DNA from: Clostridium sp. AF37-5
Lineage (GTDB): Bacteria; Bacillota; Clostridia; Lachnospirales; Lachnospiraceae
Direction: 5' to 3'
Assembly (NCBI RefSeq): GCF_003477605.1
Contig: NZ_QUDR01000010.1
Location: 1-64,000, forward strand
DNA length: 64,000 nucleotides
Below the pieces are notes generated by a model, which was given only the letters and a program-made list of their open reading frames with translations, ran no database searches and was not told the origin of the DNA. Position numbers and translations under genes: made by a program. Positions 35,758-45,300 of this stretch are shown here, one piece after another. The stretch's first letter is position 1. Every line of letters starts with the position of its first letter.

Positions 35758-35937
35758 ATGAAGATAGGATTTTTGAATATCTCAGATACGAGAAAAGAAG
35801 TTCGACACATGATCAAGAGATTAGAAAAGGACAAGCAATATGAGATTATTGAGGTGTCTGATATTAAGTCGAATCAAAAAAATCCAAAGTACTGTCATGC
35901 GTGTGTTCAGTATCGGCGGATCGTTAAAAAACAGTAG
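35758..35937 (+). CDS. Small conserved element protein upstream of ParA
   Basis: A 59-residue basic protein with a helical N-terminal half (SDTRKEVRHMIKRLEKDKQYEIIEV) and a CHAC pair near the C terminus that could bind metal. A near-complete anti-Shine-Dalgarno match, GGAGGTGATG, directly precedes it. The ATG at 35758 is only two bases from it, and a GTG at 35755 overlaps it, so the exact start is uncertain. The frame ends 33 bases before parA. No function is known; regulation of the ParAB module is a guess. Confidence 0.5.
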   Translation: MKIGFLNISDTRKEVRHMIKRLEKDKQYEIIEVSDIKSNQKNPKYCHACVQYRRIVKKQ

Positions 35938-35970
35938 TAACAAATTAAAAAAATACGGAGGGTCAGAATT

Positions 35971-36753
35971 ATGTGTAAAGTAATCGCTATATGCAATCAA
36001 AAAGGTGGCGTGTCCAAAACCACCACAACAGTGAATCTTGGAGCAGGTTTAGTCAGAGAAGGAAAGAAGGTGCTTGTGATCGATGCAGATCCACAGGGAA
36101 ATCTGTCACAGAGTCTTGGCATTATGAATCCGGATGAGCTGGACGTGGCACTGCCTGACATTATGGAGCAGATCATTATGGATAAGGATGTGGATGTGAT
36201 AGAGGGGATTGTTCAACACGAAGAGGGATTTGACCTTATGCCATGCAACATCAATCTGTCCGGTGTGGATGTATCGCTTGTGAATGCCATGAGTAGGGAG
36301 TTAGTTTTGAAAACTTATGTGGAAAGTATGAGGGAGTTCTATGACTACATTCTTATCGACTGTATGCCGAGTCTTGGAATGATAACTGTAAATTCCCTTA
36401 CTGCAGCGGACAGTGTGTTGATCCCGGTACAGGCAGCCTATCTGCCGGTAAAAGGATTGGAGCAGTTGATCACAACGATCTGCAGGGTGAAGAAACATCT
36501 GAATCCGTCGATTCGGTTTGAGGGGATATTGATCTCCATGCTGAATGCAAGGACCAATTATGCGAAGGACATTATGGAACTGATAAACGAGTATTACGGA
36601 GATTCCATTCCTATCTTCGAGAGCAAAATCCCGTTTTCCGTAAAAGCCTCTGAAACATCAGCGGCTGGAGTAAGTATTTTTTCGCTGGATAAAAAGCATC
36701 CGGTAGCAAAAGCTTATGAAGAACTGACGAAGGAGGTAATCGCTCATGAGTAG
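35971..36753 (+). CDS. parA: ParA family partition ATPase
   Basis: A 260-residue ATPase with the deviant Walker A 'KGGVSKTT' at residues 11-18, a Walker A' 'VIDADPQGN' segment and a Walker B 'YDYILIDCMPSLG'. It is the Soj/ParA type that positions DNA using ParB and ATP. GGAGG precedes ATG 35971. parB overlaps its end by eight bases. On conjugative elements such modules stabilise the excised circular form. Confidence 0.93.
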   Translation: MCKVIAICNQKGGVSKTTTTVNLGAGLVREGKKVLVIDADPQGNLSQSLGIMNPDELDVALPDIMEQIIMDKDVDVIEGIVQHEEGFDLMPCNINLSGVDVSLVNAMSRELVLKTYVESMREFYDYILIDCMPSLGMITVNSLTAADSVLIPVQAAYLPVKGLEQLITTICRVKKHLNPSIRFEGILISMLNARTNYAKDIMELINEYYGDSIPIFESKIPFSVKASETSAAGVSIFSLDKKHPVAKAYEELTKEVIAHE

Positions 36754-37648
36754 AACAAAGGCTTTAAAAAATGTGAAATTGACGAGTTTTGATGACCTCT
36801 TTGGAGGCAAGGTTGTGGAGGAAACTGCAGAAACGGGCGATGTGAAAGAGATACCGCTTTCTGAGCTGCATGAGTTTCATAACCACCCGTTTCAGATCCG
36901 TTCGGATGAAGAATTGGAAGAGATGATTGAGAGTGTCAGAGAGCATGGAGTGCTGGTGCCGGGAATTGTACGGAAACGGGAACAGGGCGGTTACGAGATC
37001 ATTGCAGGACATACAAGGAAGCATGTGTGTGAAGTGCTTGGCTTGGAAACCATGCCGGTCTTTGTAAAGGAGCTGAACGACGATGAAGCCAGTATGGTGA
37101 TGGTGGATTCTAACATTCAGCGGGAAAATATCCGACCAAGTGAAAAAGCAAAGGCGTATAAGATCAAGTATGATGCCATGAAGAATCAGGGGAAAGCAGG
37201 AAACAGCCTGAAGATGATGTCGGAGGAAAGCGGTGAGAATTACAAGTCGATTCAAAGATACATCTGGCTTGCCAGGCTGAATGATGATCTTTTGGCATTA
37301 GTCGATCATAAGCGGCTTGGACTTGGTCAGGGCGTCAGTTTATCAGTTTTGACGGCTGAAGAGCAGCGAATGGTTTATGAAGCACTCTGCCGGTATCCAA
37401 AGAAACTGTCGGCGGTACAGGCAAATACGATCAAGCAGCTCAGTGTGGATGGAAAATTGGATGCAGAGATGCTGGAACGCTATCTTATTTCTGCACAGAA
37501 GCAGAAGAGAAAAAAGGAAATTACTCTGAAAAATGAACGGCTGTCAGAGTATTTTGAGGAAGAAACCACAGAAGAGGAAATGATGAATATCATTTTTGAA
37601 CTGTTAGAAACATGGAAACGAAAGAAAGGAAGTGCACAGAATGAATAA
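36746..37648 (+). CDS. parB: ParB family partition protein
   Basis: A 300-residue DNA-binding protein. The N-terminal ParB/sulfiredoxin-like domain contains 'HNHPFQIRSDEELEEMIESV' and the nucleotide-binding 'GGYEIIAGHTRKHV' loop. A central helix-turn-helix ('SEESGENYKSIQRYIWLARL') and a Lys/Glu-rich C-terminal dimer region follow. GGAGGT precedes the start, which overlaps parA. Together with ParA it forms a partition operon continuing into ssb. Confidence 0.92.
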   Translation: MSRTKALKNVKLTSFDDLFGGKVVEETAETGDVKEIPLSELHEFHNHPFQIRSDEELEEMIESVREHGVLVPGIVRKREQGGYEIIAGHTRKHVCEVLGLETMPVFVKELNDDEASMVMVDSNIQRENIRPSEKAKAYKIKYDAMKNQGKAGNSLKMMSEESGENYKSIQRYIWLARLNDDLLALVDHKRLGLGQGVSLSVLTAEEQRMVYEALCRYPKKLSAVQANTIKQLSVDGKLDAEMLERYLISAQKQKRKKEITLKNERLSEYFEEETTEEEMMNIIFELLETWKRKKGSAQNE

Positions 37649-38042
37649 GATTATTTTACTTGGAAATATGACAAGAAATCCCAAAACAACGAGAAAGACA
37701 GCAGAGGATGGAAGTGAAGTTGTCATTACCAAATTTGATCTTGCTGTAAACCGGCGGGCAAAGCGTGACGGAGAAGCCGATGCCGATTTCTTTCACTGCA
37801 CTTCCTTTGGAAGGCAGGCGGAATTTGTCGAGAGATATTTTCATAGCGGCTCCCGTGTATTAGTCATTGGACGGGTGCAGAATAACAACTATACGACCAA
37901 AGAGGGAAGCAAGGTCTATGGTTTCAGTATTATTACAGAAGAGGTTGAATTTGCACAGAAGAAAAGTGCGGAGAAACCGGCAAATAAAGACAGTGATTTT
38001 TCGTCCGTTTCGGATGAGGAGCAACCGGTCGATGGCAGGTAG
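37641..38042 (+). CDS. ssb: Single-stranded DNA-binding protein
   Basis: A 133-residue OB-fold SSB ('NKIILLGNMTRNPKTT', 'FFHCTSFGRQAEFVERYFHSGSRVLVIGRV'). The C-terminal tail is acidic but ends in VDGR rather than the DDDIPF-type tip, so partner recruitment may differ from the chromosomal SSB. ATG 37641 is eight bases after AAAGGAAG and overlaps parB by eight bases. Confidence 0.92.
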   Translation: MNKIILLGNMTRNPKTTRKTAEDGSEVVITKFDLAVNRRAKRDGEADADFFHCTSFGRQAEFVERYFHSGSRVLVIGRVQNNNYTTKEGSKVYGFSIITEEVEFAQKKSAEKPANKDSDFSSVSDEEQPVDGR

Positions 38043-38050
38043 GTGATAAC

Positions 38051-39082
38051 ATGGCAGAAGGTTTCTTCCGAAGCAAAAAAGGATTTACAGTCGTTCAAAA
38101 TGAGATTACCAGAGACACGAACATTTCTTTGAAAGCAAAAGGACTATATCTTGTCATACAGGCATATATCTCCATGCCGGATAAGAAATGGACAAAAGAA
38201 GATTTCCGAAATCTGACCAAAGAAGGGAAAAAGGCATTTGATAGTGCGTGGAAAGAATTAAAAGATTTTGGATATTTGAAGGTTCACTTTATGCCGGATA
38301 ATGGTGTATGGCGGGCTGAGTATGAGTTGTTAGATGAACCGGATCTCGGACCACATACACTATATCATAGCTGCGATGGAACGGTTTCCAGTAATAATCT
38401 GACAAGAGCAGAAAAGAAGCGGCAGGCGGATTTATCTGAAGAAGAGAATGAACAGGTTTCGTCTGAAAATATCAGCTATCCGGCTACAGAAAAAGATGAA
38501 AATCACCGTTACCCCCTTTTTGGTACTAACGGTAAAGATGACCGTTACCCCCCTTACGGTAGTAACGCTAACGGTAATAACGGTTACGGTAGCAACGCAA
38601 ATGGGGGTAACAATAATAAAGACTATAATATAAATCCTGATATAAAGACTGGTATATTAAATCCTAATCTTAATCCATATCAGGATCAGGAGGTGATCCG
38701 AGAAGATTATTCGATGGAGTTCATCGTGCAGCACTATGAACTGGAAGCAAGGTATATTCCTCGTGGAAAGGAGAAGCAGTTCAATACGGTAAAGGATGTA
38801 CTTTATGATGTTTTAAACACCGGGAAGCCGATTATCCGGGTTATGGGAGAGGACAAACCGGCGGCTGTTGTAAAATCAAGGCTTTTGAAACTGGATCGAT
38901 TAGATATTGATTATGCGATCGAGCAGTATCAAAAGCAGGTGACAAAGGTACATAATCACAAAGCCTATATGCTTACGGTACTGTATCAGGCGAAGTCGCA
39001 GGGGGAACTGGATATCAGCAATCAGGTCATGTATGATTTTTATGGAGCAGGCAGCCATGAAAAGGACAGCGGTGCCGGGTGA
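38051..39082 (+). CDS. Replication initiator-like helix-turn-helix protein
   Basis: A 343-residue protein. The first 110 residues form a winged-helix domain of the RepA/DnaD-like type found in element and plasmid initiators ('FTVVQNEITRDTNISLKAKGLYLVIQAYI'). A variable Asn/Gly/Tyr-rich middle (residues about 150-195) and a C-terminal domain resembling DUF6017 ('IPRGKEKQFNTVKDVLYDVLN') follow. The variable middle is encoded by iteron-like DNA repeats (38504-38598), as in RepA_N plasmids whose origin lies inside rep. It follows ssb by eight bases. Confidence 0.75.
   Translation: MAEGFFRSKKGFTVVQNEITRDTNISLKAKGLYLVIQAYISMPDKKWTKEDFRNLTKEGKKAFDSAWKELKDFGYLKVHFMPDNGVWRAEYELLDEPDLGPHTLYHSCDGTVSSNNLTRAEKKRQADLSEEENEQVSSENISYPATEKDENHRYPLFGTNGKDDRYPPYGSNANGNNGYGSNANGGNNNKDYNINPDIKTGILNPNLNPYQDQEVIREDYSMEFIVQHYELEARYIPRGKEKQFNTVKDVLYDVLNTGKPIIRVMGEDKPAAVVKSRLLKLDRLDIDYAIEQYQKQVTKVHNHKAYMLTVLYQAKSQGELDISNQVMYDFYGAGSHEKDSGAG
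38504..38598 (+). repeat. Iteron-like repeats inside the rep-like gene
   Basis: ACCGTTACCCCC occurs at 38505-38516 and 38541-38552. (A/G)CTAACGGTAA occurs at 38525-38535 and 38567-38577. TTACGGTAG(T/C)AACGC occurs at 38554-38568 and 38584-38598. They encode the low-complexity NG-rich linker. This is a candidate origin or initiator binding site. Confidence 0.5.
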
Positions 39083-39090
39083 TAAAATGC

Positions 39091-39118
39091 TTTAATAAAC
39101 TAACAGATACGATATAAT
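39091..39118 (+). promoter_or_regulatory. Promoter of the CAP-domain gene
   Basis: TTTAAT (39091-39096) and a perfect TATAAT (39113-39118) have a 16-base spacer. The leader contains the inverted repeat TTGCTG...CAGCAA (39123-39149). Confidence 0.55.
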
Positions 39119-39164
39119 TAACATTGCTGGGAATGACCAGCGTACAGCAAGGAGCGTGAATGAT

Positions 39165-40007
39165 ATGAAAAGATTAGTAAAAACAGGCGTGTTCATGATG
39201 TTGGTGCTGATGACATTGGCATCACAGAAAAATGTGGCAGAAGCAAAGACGAAAGTCATTCATAAAAAAATGACGATTGATCTGAACATGGATTCTTCTA
39301 TTCGCTACACACCGACGAAACTGCAGAAATATTCCAAAGTAAAAGTTCGAGTCAAAAACAGGAAGGTGCTGAAAGCGAAAGCAAAAGGCAGAAAATACAT
39401 TGTCATGAAAGGAAGAAAAGGCGGTAAAACGACAATGACGGTCAGCCTGTATAAAAAACACAGAAAAGTGCGTGTGTACCGTTATCGTATCAAGGTGATC
39501 GGAAAGGGACAGGATGGCTATAAGTCACAGGCAAAGGAAGCATTTGACATTCAGAACCGGTACCGGGCAGAGAAAGGTGCAAAAGCATTGATATGGTCAG
39601 ATGAGTTATATCGGTTTGCCCTGTACCGTTTAAAGCATAGTGGTTATGATAGACATAAAAATCTTCCAACCGATATGGAGAACTTTTTTGGCGATACATT
39701 GGTAGTCAACAACATATCCTTAGGAGAAAATATGGCGTGTGGACAGACAAGTGCCAAAGAAGTGATGCTTTCGTGGAAACACAGTCCCGGACATTATCGA
39801 AACATCAAGAACAAAGGATATCGTTGTGGTGCGATTGCCCGCTATAAGGACATCTGGTGTGCGGTTTTTTATGATGGTTCTCCAGAAAATCTGACGAGAA
39901 AACAGGAAAATGCATCGGAAATGATATTTACCGTGAAAAGACAGGATAAATCAACTGGGCAGTATATTGGTGGGGCAACGATTGGATATTACGAGGAGAA
40001 TGACTGA
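39165..40007 (+). CDS. Secreted CAP/SCP-domain protein, truncated by an in-frame TGA
   Basis: A 280-residue exported protein with a signal peptide (basic start, then VFMMLVLMTLAS, cleavage near AEA), a very basic Ig-like segment to about residue 115, and a CAP (cysteine-rich secretory/SCP-like) domain. The CAP signatures are 'QNRYRAEKGAKALIWSDEL', 'GENMACGQTSAKEVMLSW' and 'HSPGHYRNI'. The last 25 residues start a SpaA-type domain ('FTVKRQDKSTGQYIGGATIGYY') that stops at TGA 40005-40007 and continues in the same frame downstream. ATG 39165 is ten bases after AAGGAG. It was probably a surface or secreted factor with a C-terminal SpaA domain. Confidence 0.82.
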   Translation: MKRLVKTGVFMMLVLMTLASQKNVAEAKTKVIHKKMTIDLNMDSSIRYTPTKLQKYSKVKVRVKNRKVLKAKAKGRKYIVMKGRKGGKTTMTVSLYKKHRKVRVYRYRIKVIGKGQDGYKSQAKEAFDIQNRYRAEKGAKALIWSDELYRFALYRLKHSGYDRHKNLPTDMENFFGDTLVVNNISLGENMACGQTSAKEVMLSWKHSPGHYRNIKNKGYRCGAIARYKDIWCAVFYDGSPENLTRKQENASEMIFTVKRQDKSTGQYIGGATIGYYEEND

Positions 40008-40184
40008 TGGAATACCAGTAAACGGATCACGGTAGGCGAATCTGGAAGGCAGATCGTCTTGGAAATTGGAAAAACCTATGTGTTTTATGAGAAGACAACG
40101 CCGGATGGATATAATAAAGCAGAAAAAGTAACGATAACCGTGACGAAAGACACGCCAAAAGATATTGTTCTGATAGATAATTAA
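40008..40184 (+). pseudogene. SpaA-domain tail separated from the CAP gene by one stop codon
   Basis: Immediately after the TGA the same frame encodes 58 residues of a SpaA/Cna-B domain ('SKRITVGESGRQIVLEIGKTYVFYEKTTPDGYN', ending 'KDIVLIDN') and closes at TAA 40182-40184. There is no start codon with a ribosome-binding site. It is either lost coding sequence after a nonsense mutation or expressed by stop-codon read-through. Confidence 0.7.
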
Positions 40185-40245
40185 GCGGTAGAAATGTTTG
40201 GCATTGTATGGAAGTGAAAAAATAAAATATAGCAACTGTTTATGT

Positions 40246-40290
40246 AGCAGGAAATGTATGTAAGAAAGATAATACATTTCCTGCTTTTTT
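40246..40290 (+). terminator. Intrinsic terminator used as group II intron target
   Basis: AGCAGGAAATGTAT (40246-40259) and ATACATTTCCTGCT (40272-40285) form a perfect 14-bp stem, followed by five Ts. It ends the CAP-SpaA transcript. The intron begins four bases further on. Confidence 0.92.
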
Positions 40291-40293
40291 GAT

Positions 40294-42192
40294 GTGCGCC
40301 TTGCGGCGCACGTCGCTAATGGGTGAAAGTCCCTAATCCGCCCTAGTAGTGGGAAGGATACAGCCAAGACCAAGGGTGTCCATCGTGAGGTGGAATCTGA
40401 AGGAAGGTGGAGGCAAATCTCTGGTCTGACGAACAGAAATCACATCAGGCTATAGTTAAGGATAAGGCTGCATCACAAGCCAAAGTCCAATAACTACTCG
40501 GAATTAACTGTAGTAAATGTGGCAGATATATGGAGAGAAAGTGACGTGTGGTACCAAGGGAGGTTTCGTCAGCGGTTGGAAACAGAGTATGAAAACCGTC
40601 AGTAACAACGAATGGCGAGAAGTCAGCAGAGGTCATAGTACCATTATGGTTGCAAACATAGTGGGAAGGACTGAACTTTAGGAGATGTGAGTAAATGAAT
40701 GTAACCAAAGATGGATTTAAGGACAGACAACTTCATATTGAGGACTATCTGCAAATGGTATCTGCGGAACAGAAAGAGTATGCAGAAGTGTCCGCCCATC
40801 AGAGGATTACTGAAAACAACGACATCATCACAGATTTTCAGACGGACAATCTACTGGAACAGATTTTACACAAGGATAACCTTAACAAGGCTTATAAGAA
40901 AGTGAAATCTAACAAAGGAGCAGGCGGCGTTGACGGAATGAGCGTAGATGAACTTCTAGGCTTTCTGAAAGACAACCAAGAGCAACTAATCCAACAGATA
41001 AAGGATGGGAAATATAAACCTAATCCAGTCCGTAGGGTAGAAATACCCAAAGAAACAAAAGGCGAGGTCAGAAAACTGGGAGTGCCAACAGTAGTTGACA
41101 GAGTGTTTCAACAGGCAATCACACAGGTATTAACGCCGATTTACGAGAAACAGTTCTCGGAGGATAGTTTTGGATTTCGACCGAACAGAGGTGCGCATGA
41201 CGCACTGAAACAATGCCAGACAAATGTCAATGATGGATATGTATATGTGGTAGATATGGATTTGGAGAAGTTCTTTGACACAGTATGTCAGAGCAAACTA
41301 ATTGAAGTACTATCACGAACCATCAAGGATGGGCGGGTAATATCACTCATTCACAAATATCTTAATGCTGGAGTTATCAGCAGAGGAATGTTCGAAAAGA
41401 CAGAGGTCGGAATGCCACAAGGTGGACCATTAAGCCCACTCTTAAGTAACATCATGCTGAATGAATTGGATAAGGAACTTACACGGAGAGGGCATAGATT
41501 TGTCCGATACGCAGATGACTGTATGATTTTCTGTAAAAGCAAGAAAAGTGCAGAAAGAACCTTAAACAACATAGTGCCATATATTGAGGGAAAACTATTC
41601 CTTAAAGTAAATCGCACCAAGACGTGCGTGGCACATATCAGCAAAGTCAAATACCTTGGCTATAGCTTCTATAGATACAAGGGAATATGCAGATTTCGGG
41701 TACATCCTAAATCAGTAACAAAGATGAAGAATAAAATCAGAGAGCTTACTGACAGACATAACGGATGGGGAAATGAATATCGAGCATTAAAGCTGACACA
41801 GTTTATTAGAGGATGGGTAAATTACTTTGGAATGGCAGATATGAAAGGTCTGTTGCAGAGTAATGACAAGTGGTTACGCCATAGAATAAGGGCAGTCTAT
41901 TGGAAACAATGGAAGAAACCTAAAACGAAATACCGAAAGTTGAAAGAACTCGGAATGAATGAAGACTTTATTCAATGGCACGCAAATATGCGCCAGGGCA
42001 TTTGGAACTGTAGCAATAATAGACTGGTACAGTTTGCCTTGAGTAATGAAAAACTCCGTGAATGGGGATATCCAACATTCACAGAGTTTTACCTGAAAAT
42101 ATGTGAAAACTAAAGAACCGCCGTATACCGAACGGTACGTACGGTGGTGTGGGAGGTCGGTAGATAAGATAATTATCTACCTCCTACCCGAT
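40294..42192 (+). mobile_element. Group II intron, terminator-targeting type (class C-like)
   Basis: The 5' end reads GTGCGCC, the bacterial GUGCG start. A structured domain I precedes the reverse transcriptase gene. After the gene, domain V is recognisable (42114 onwards: ACCGCCGTATACCGAACGG then CGTACGGTGGTGTGGGAGG), and domain VI follows, with a hairpin GGTAGATAA...TTATCTACC. The 3' end CCTACCCGAT at about 42192 has the usual AY-type end. Insertion is just downstream of a terminator hairpin, as class C introns do. All core parts look intact, so it may be mobile. Confidence 0.9.
40695..42113 (+). CDS. ltrA: Group II intron reverse transcriptase/maturase
   Basis: A 472-residue intron-encoded protein. 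The reverse transcriptase core shows 'LGVPTVVDRVFQQAITQVL', 'FGFRPNRGAHDAL', 'GMPQGGPLSPLLSNIMLNELD' and the catalytic YADD box ('RFVRYADDCMIF'). A maturase (X) domain follows. No C-terminal HNH endonuclease motif is seen, in line with class C proteins that use terminator hairpins or replication forks. AGGAG precedes ATG 40695 inside the intron. Confidence 0.95.
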   Translation: MNVTKDGFKDRQLHIEDYLQMVSAEQKEYAEVSAHQRITENNDIITDFQTDNLLEQILHKDNLNKAYKKVKSNKGAGGVDGMSVDELLGFLKDNQEQLIQQIKDGKYKPNPVRRVEIPKETKGEVRKLGVPTVVDRVFQQAITQVLTPIYEKQFSEDSFGFRPNRGAHDALKQCQTNVNDGYVYVVDMDLEKFFDTVCQSKLIEVLSRTIKDGRVISLIHKYLNAGVISRGMFEKTEVGMPQGGPLSPLLSNIMLNELDKELTRRGHRFVRYADDCMIFCKSKKSAERTLNNIVPYIEGKLFLKVNRTKTCVAHISKVKYLGYSFYRYKGICRFRVHPKSVTKMKNKIRELTDRHNGWGNEYRALKLTQFIRGWVNYFGMADMKGLLQSNDKWLRHRIRAVYWKQWKKPKTKYRKLKELGMNEDFIQWHANMRQGIWNCSNNRLVQFALSNEKLREWGYPTFTEFYLKICEN

Positions 42193-42331
42193 TGGAGGAA
42201 AAATAATGCAGTTTCTCATCCGCCCGCCACCGGACAGGGCAGAAAGAAAGTCCGGACAAATAAGCGAATCAGTCTGCATTCTGACGCAGAGGATGCAGGG
42301 AAAAGAAATATGCGTAGAAATGAGGTTTATC

Positions 42332-45300
42332 ATGAAATCAAAAGTGAAGAAAAGATGTAAGCAGATGCTTACGGGATTGCTGGCATTATCTATGCTGTGT
42401 GGCTTGCTGCCGCAGAATACAGTGAATGTCAGTGCTGCAACAACAGCAAAAACAACGGTATCTTCTTATGGAAGATTAGGAACGGTGGATGTCGGTTCCA
42501 AAACGAAATCCGGGACATGGTGGAAGATCAATGTCGGAAGCAAGACGGCATTCTGTCTCAGTCTTGGTAAGACCTGTCATACCGGAAATACCTATCAGGT
42601 GACGGATACCCATACATGGAATCAGAATACCGGTGGAGAAAAACATGGTTATTATGCAAAGATCATTCGTTTTTATGTGAATGACTGCAACCGTGCAAAG
42701 AAAGCCTTTGTACTGGGTCAGGCACTCATATGGGCGGTATCGGAGGGAAATACCTCAGAAGCTAATCTTAAAAATGTGATCAAGCAGGTAAAAGCAAATA
42801 CCGGCTATTTTCCGAATAAAACCGTGGCAGATCTGTATAAGCAGATCTTTCAGCCGAGCGGTACATGGGAGGCGAAAGCAACCATGTGGGAAAAGACCGG
42901 AGCAACCAAAGGCTATCAGAAATTGATTACTGTGGATGCGGAATCATCGAAACTGCCAGGATATAAGACAACAACAGATCACACTTATTACCGTCAGCGT
43001 ATTACGGTACATAAGCAGGACGAGGATGGAAAGGGACTGGGCGGTATCCAGTTTACTTTGTCTGCCGACAATCTGGATGACCTGTATTCGTTCAATGTGT
43101 TTGACCGCAATGGAGACACGACGAGCAATGCAGATGAGGATGATAACACAGAGTTTGAGGTAAGCGGATCTACGACAGATGGAGGAACCGTGGCATGGAG
43201 AATGACATACCGTCTGGAAGCTGATGAGATGGCGTATTACACTGACGATACGTTGGCAGCAATGAATGCAGAACAGAAAAAAGCGGCAAAGGAAGCTCTG
43301 GAGGATGATGGATATAAACAGGGTGTTCATTTTGGAAAGAACATGACCAAAGCAGAAGCAGATGATCTGATCAAACAGGATCTGAAAGCACAGATGAAAG
43401 ACATATCCAATGCTTATACTCTGACAGAGAACAGTGTCGGAAATAATAAAAATATCTTTCTGGATCCATCCCTGGCAAAAGGAGTAAAGATCACCTTGAA
43501 GGAAGCGAACAGCTGGCAGAAAAATGCAAGCGGAGACTGGCCGGATAAGCTGGTGGAGCATCCAACGCAGTATGAGAAAGCGTATATTACGAATCTGACG
43601 AATAAATACAAAAAGGCAACCATTTCGATCGCAAAGAAATCCGGAGGTTCTGCAGATGGCAGTGCTCATGGAGATGCCACTTTAGACGGTGCCGTATTTC
43701 AACTGTATGCAGACAAGGAATGTACGCAGAAAGCAACCGTTTATGATGCGGCAGGCAATGCCAAAGCAGCCGGTGTCTATCAGACAAGCGGCGGAAGATT
43801 AACAACCGATTATCTCAGAAGCGGTAATACCTATTACCTGAAAGAGATACAAGCCCCGACAGGTTTCTTGTTAAGCGATGAAGTAAAAGAGTTAAAGATC
43901 GACGCATCTGCAAAGACGGATGAGTTTACACCGGTTCTTTTTGAAGCAGATTTTTCCAACTCACCGATCAAAGGAAAGATCGCCGTAAAGAAGAAATCTT
44001 ATGATCCAACCCGAAAAAAATATTATCCGGAGAACAATACAACATTTCAGGTGTATTTGAAATCGAAAGGCAGTTATGAAAAATGTGCCGATGACGAAAG
44101 AGCAACGATCAAGACAAATGCGGACGGATATGCTGCAACAGGAGATCTGGTCTATGGAACCTATGTGGTACATCAGATGGATTCCGGAGATGTAGATGCG
44201 TATTATGTGGATGATTTTGAGGTACAGATCACAGAGAATGGCAGGGTATATGAGTTTGAAAAGGTCAATGAATTATTCAAGGCTTATTTCAAGATCATCA
44301 AGAAAGACAAAAACACTGAGAAAACTGTATTAAAGCCGGGAACCAGTTATCAGATCTATCAGGTAGTAGATGGAAAAGAAGAGCTGGTGACACAGGAATA
44401 TATGGAAGATGGCGAAACCAAGACGGCAGATACCTTTATCTGTGATGAATCCGGTGAAGTAGTAACAGTGGATTCGCTCTGTTCCGGAACCTATCATATT
44501 TATGAGGTAGCTGCTGCAGATGGTATGCATATCAATCATCAGTATGTGGAGGTTGTGGTAAACAGCAAGGCAGACAATTATGAAAGTTACATTGACGAGG
44601 ATGGATATCATCATGTGACGATCATGCTGGAGTACCTGAATGAAGAGACAAAAGGACGCTTAAATCTCTTAAAGACCGGCGAGGTGTTAAAGGGCTGGGA
44701 CAACGAGAAGCAGGAGTTCATTTTTGAAGAGATGAAACTGGATGGCGTGGAATTTACACTTTATGCGGATGGAGATATCCTGACACAGGATGGACAGAGC
44801 ACCGACAATGCCCGTGACACATGGTTCAAGGATGGTGATAAAGTAGCTGTTCTTACAACCGGAAAAGGTGTGGAATTTACTTCGGAATGTGGCGGCATTA
44901 CCGGTTACACGATGGATGAAGATGGAACCATTCATGTATCGCTTCCATTAGGAAAATACAAGCTGGAGGAAAACAAGACACCTTATGGTTATGTGTATCC
45001 GGACACGAAAGAGTGGTCATTAGAGTTTCAGTGGAAGGATGGACAGGATGAATATGTCCTTAACAGCACGGATGTGACGGACGAAAAGGGACTGCTCCAT
45101 ATCAAGAATGATTTTGCCGGCACGAAGCTGGAACTGATTAAGCAGGACGCCAAGACGAAGGAATCCATTGAAGGAGCACAGTTTGGTTTATATTCTAAGC
45201 ATGATATTTACAACTATGCCGGAGAGAAGATCGTAGATGCCGGTACGCAGCTGGCAACCCTTACTACGACGGAAGACGGAAGTGTGATCTGCGACAAGAA

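Noticed and set aside
38504-38598. CRISPR-like array
   Set aside because: The repeats are short, of several kinds, irregularly spaced and lie inside a coding frame. No cas genes are present.
42103-42360. Open frame overlapping intron domains V and VI
   Set aside because: It crosses the intron 3' end and splice site. It would not exist in the spliced transcript.
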